Assembly: GCF_001469025.1 (NCBI RefSeq)
Contig: NZ_LNIZ01000005.1
Location: 1-64,000, forward strand
Reading direction: 5' to 3'
From: Trueperella bernardiae
GTDB lineage: Bacteria; Actinomycetota; Actinomycetes; Actinomycetales; Actinomycetaceae
DNA: 64,000 nt
The stretch's first letter is position 1. Every line of letters starts with the position of its first letter. Below are positions 62,873 through 64,000 of the stretch, in pieces. The position numbers and the translations under genes are program-made. The notes beneath the pieces were generated by a model. It ran no database searches and was not told where the DNA came from. It was given only the letters and a program-made list of their open reading frames with translations.

Positions 62873-64000
62873 TTAGGGGGCGGGCGCTGGGGCGGCGGGC
62901 GCGGGGATGATCTGCCGCAGCTGGCTCAAGGCCGCCGAGAGTTTCTCCCTGCTACCGGCACCCAGACCGACCACGATGCCTGGCCGCCGACCCCGCCCCG
63001 ACCAATACTGACCGAGTGACTCCACCGCCAACCCCGCGTGCCGTGCGCGGGCGAGGGCGGTGGTTTCGTCGTCGTCAGACAAAGGAATAATGGCGCCAAG
63101 CCCGCCGTCCATCGTGCGGCCCTCGGGGAAAATCCGCTCGAACAAGCCGCGGCGGTGCTTGTATTCGCGGCGCATGCGGGCCGTGTGGAGGCGAAGGCCG
63201 TCGGCGGCGAGGAAGTTGGACAGCGCGTCCTGGGCGATGCCGGAGACGGGGATGAGGCGGGCCTCGATAGCGGCGCGCAGCCCAGGCGGGGCGATCACGT
63301 AGCCGAGGCCGAGGGCGGGCGTGAGGGTCTTGGCGAAGGAGCCGAGCAGGGCGGTGCCTGTGGGGTCGAGCGCCACGAGCGCGGGGTGGGTGGCGCGCAG
63401 TTCGGAGTCGTAGTCGTCCTCGATGAGGAGCGCGCCCGGGGTGGCGCGGCGCCATTCGACCAGCTCGCGGCGGCGGGATGCGGGCATCTGCAGGCCGAAG
63501 GGGAACTGGTGATTCGGGGTGACGAGTGCGGCGGCGGGCGCGAGGACATAGAGCGCCGCCGGGGAGAGGCCCTCGCCGTCTGTGGTGACCGGCATGGCGT
63601 CCCAGCCGATTGAGGCCGGCACCGCGCGGAGCGAGCCAAAGCCCGGGTCCTCGACGGCGAGGCGGTGGGGGTGGCTGGTTTGGGTTTGGCCGGTTTGGGC
63701 GGAGGCGGCGAGCGCGGCGAGGGTGGCGCGCAGGCCGTCGCGGGCGCCGGCGGTGATGAGGATCCGCTCCGGGTCGATGCTGACGGCCCGGGTGAGGCGG
63801 AGGTGCTCGGCGAGCAGATAGCGCAGGCGCGGCGAACCCGGGCTGGGGTAGGCGTGCGGTTCGGCCACGGCGGCCCGCCAAGCTGCGCGCCAGGCCGAAC
63901 TGGTCAGTGCCTCTAGGGGCGCGCCAGGGCGGAGCAGGGACGGGGGTGACGGTGTTATTGGCGAAGGTGAACGAGGGGAGGAGGGCTGGGCGGTGTCGAC
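62873..64000 (-). CDS. MocR/PdxR-type regulator, aminotransferase-like domain (N-terminus outside window)
   Basis: The open frame runs from the stop at 62873 through the window edge (376 codons inside). The visible part is a fold-type I aminotransferase domain: YPSPGSPRLRYLLAEHL, ITAGARDGL, DDYDSE, and SFAKTLTPALGLGYVI with the PLP-binding lysine. MocR proteins carry a GntR winged helix before this domain and often control pyridoxal phosphate or GABA metabolism. The missing N-terminus prevents confirmation of the helix-turn-helix, so a plain aminotransferase is possible but less likely given the degenerate Ala/Pro-rich linker upstream. Confidence 0.75.
   Translation of the reverse strand, partial: VDTAQPSSPRSPSPITPSPPSLLRPGAPLEALTSSAWRAAWRAAVAEPHAYPSPGSPRLRYLLAEHLRLTRAVSIDPERILITAGARDGLRATLAALAASAQTGQTQTSHPHRLAVEDPGFGSLRAVPASIGWDAMPVTTDGEGLSPAALYVLAPAAALVTPNHQFPFGLQMPASRRRELVEWRRATPGALLIEDDYDSELRATHPALVALDPTGTALLGSFAKTLTPALGLGYVIAPPGLRAAIEARLIPVSGIAQDALSNFLAADGLRLHTARMRREYKHRRGLFERIFPEGRTMDGGLGAIIPLSDDDETTALARARHAGLAVESLGQYWSGRGRRPGIVVGLGAGSREKLSAALSQLRQIIPAPAAPAPAP

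Overview
The window is high-GC actinobacterial chromosome. Gene content points to the Actinomycetaceae, and a Trueperella/Arcanobacterium-like organism is my best guess; that is an inference from content, not a database match. Pointers are a PimB'-type mannosyltransferase, an IclR regulator divergent from leuCD, the coaD / SepIVA-like / DUF177 / rnc / mutM block, the rne / rplU / rpmA / obg block, nadD / rsfS / histidine phosphatase, and large Cna-B surface proteins. Several genes have a -10-like hexamer exactly 6 nt before the start codon, which suggests leaderless mRNAs.

Layout. 1-660 holds the tail of an IS3-type transposase, debris and a long inverted repeat. 661-8790 carries an M3 peptidase, then a FucA-like aldolase and a tight kinase / GpsA-like dehydrogenase / zinc dehydrogenase operon followed by a DeoR regulator. 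This looks like a sugar or polyol catabolic locus of unknown substrate. 8827-19505 holds cell-envelope and biosynthesis genes: S66 carboxypeptidase, PimB', IclR, leuC, leuD, DUF421, murA, a lipoprotein, ddl, an FMN reductase and thiL. 20522-27064 encodes nitrite ammonification (NrfH, a frame-broken NrfA) with a System II cytochrome c maturation set (TPR protein, CcdA, ResB, CcsB, a thioredoxin-like protein). 27292-33675 is housekeeping: rpmB, recG, rsmD, coaD, SepIVA-like, DUF177, rnc, mutM. 33701-42442 holds a DosR/DosS-like two-component system and cydABDC (cytochrome bd oxidase). 42866-47618 is rne, rplU, rpmA, obg. 48312-53009 holds a luciferase-like monooxygenase, trxA, nadD, rsfS, a phosphatase and tRNA-Ala.

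53054-62101 is accessory and decayed: a ClbS-like pseudogene, a broken RelB/DinJ antitoxin, a GIY-YIG/DUF4357 protein, an IS3 orfA stub and two divergent Cna-B surface proteins that share a perfect 251-bp inverted repeat. The right end has an MTH1187-family protein, a YgjV-like membrane protein and a MocR-type regulator cut by the window edge.

Two themes connect distant parts. First, the DosR-like regulator keeps the recognition-helix residues of mycobacterial DosR, and DosR-type 20-bp boxes lie upstream of nrfHA and between cydA and rne. This suggests one oxygen/NO-responsive regulon covering nitrite respiration and cytochrome bd. Second, the 251-bp inverted repeat would let the two surface proteins exchange their C-terminal anchors by in-frame inversion or gene conversion.
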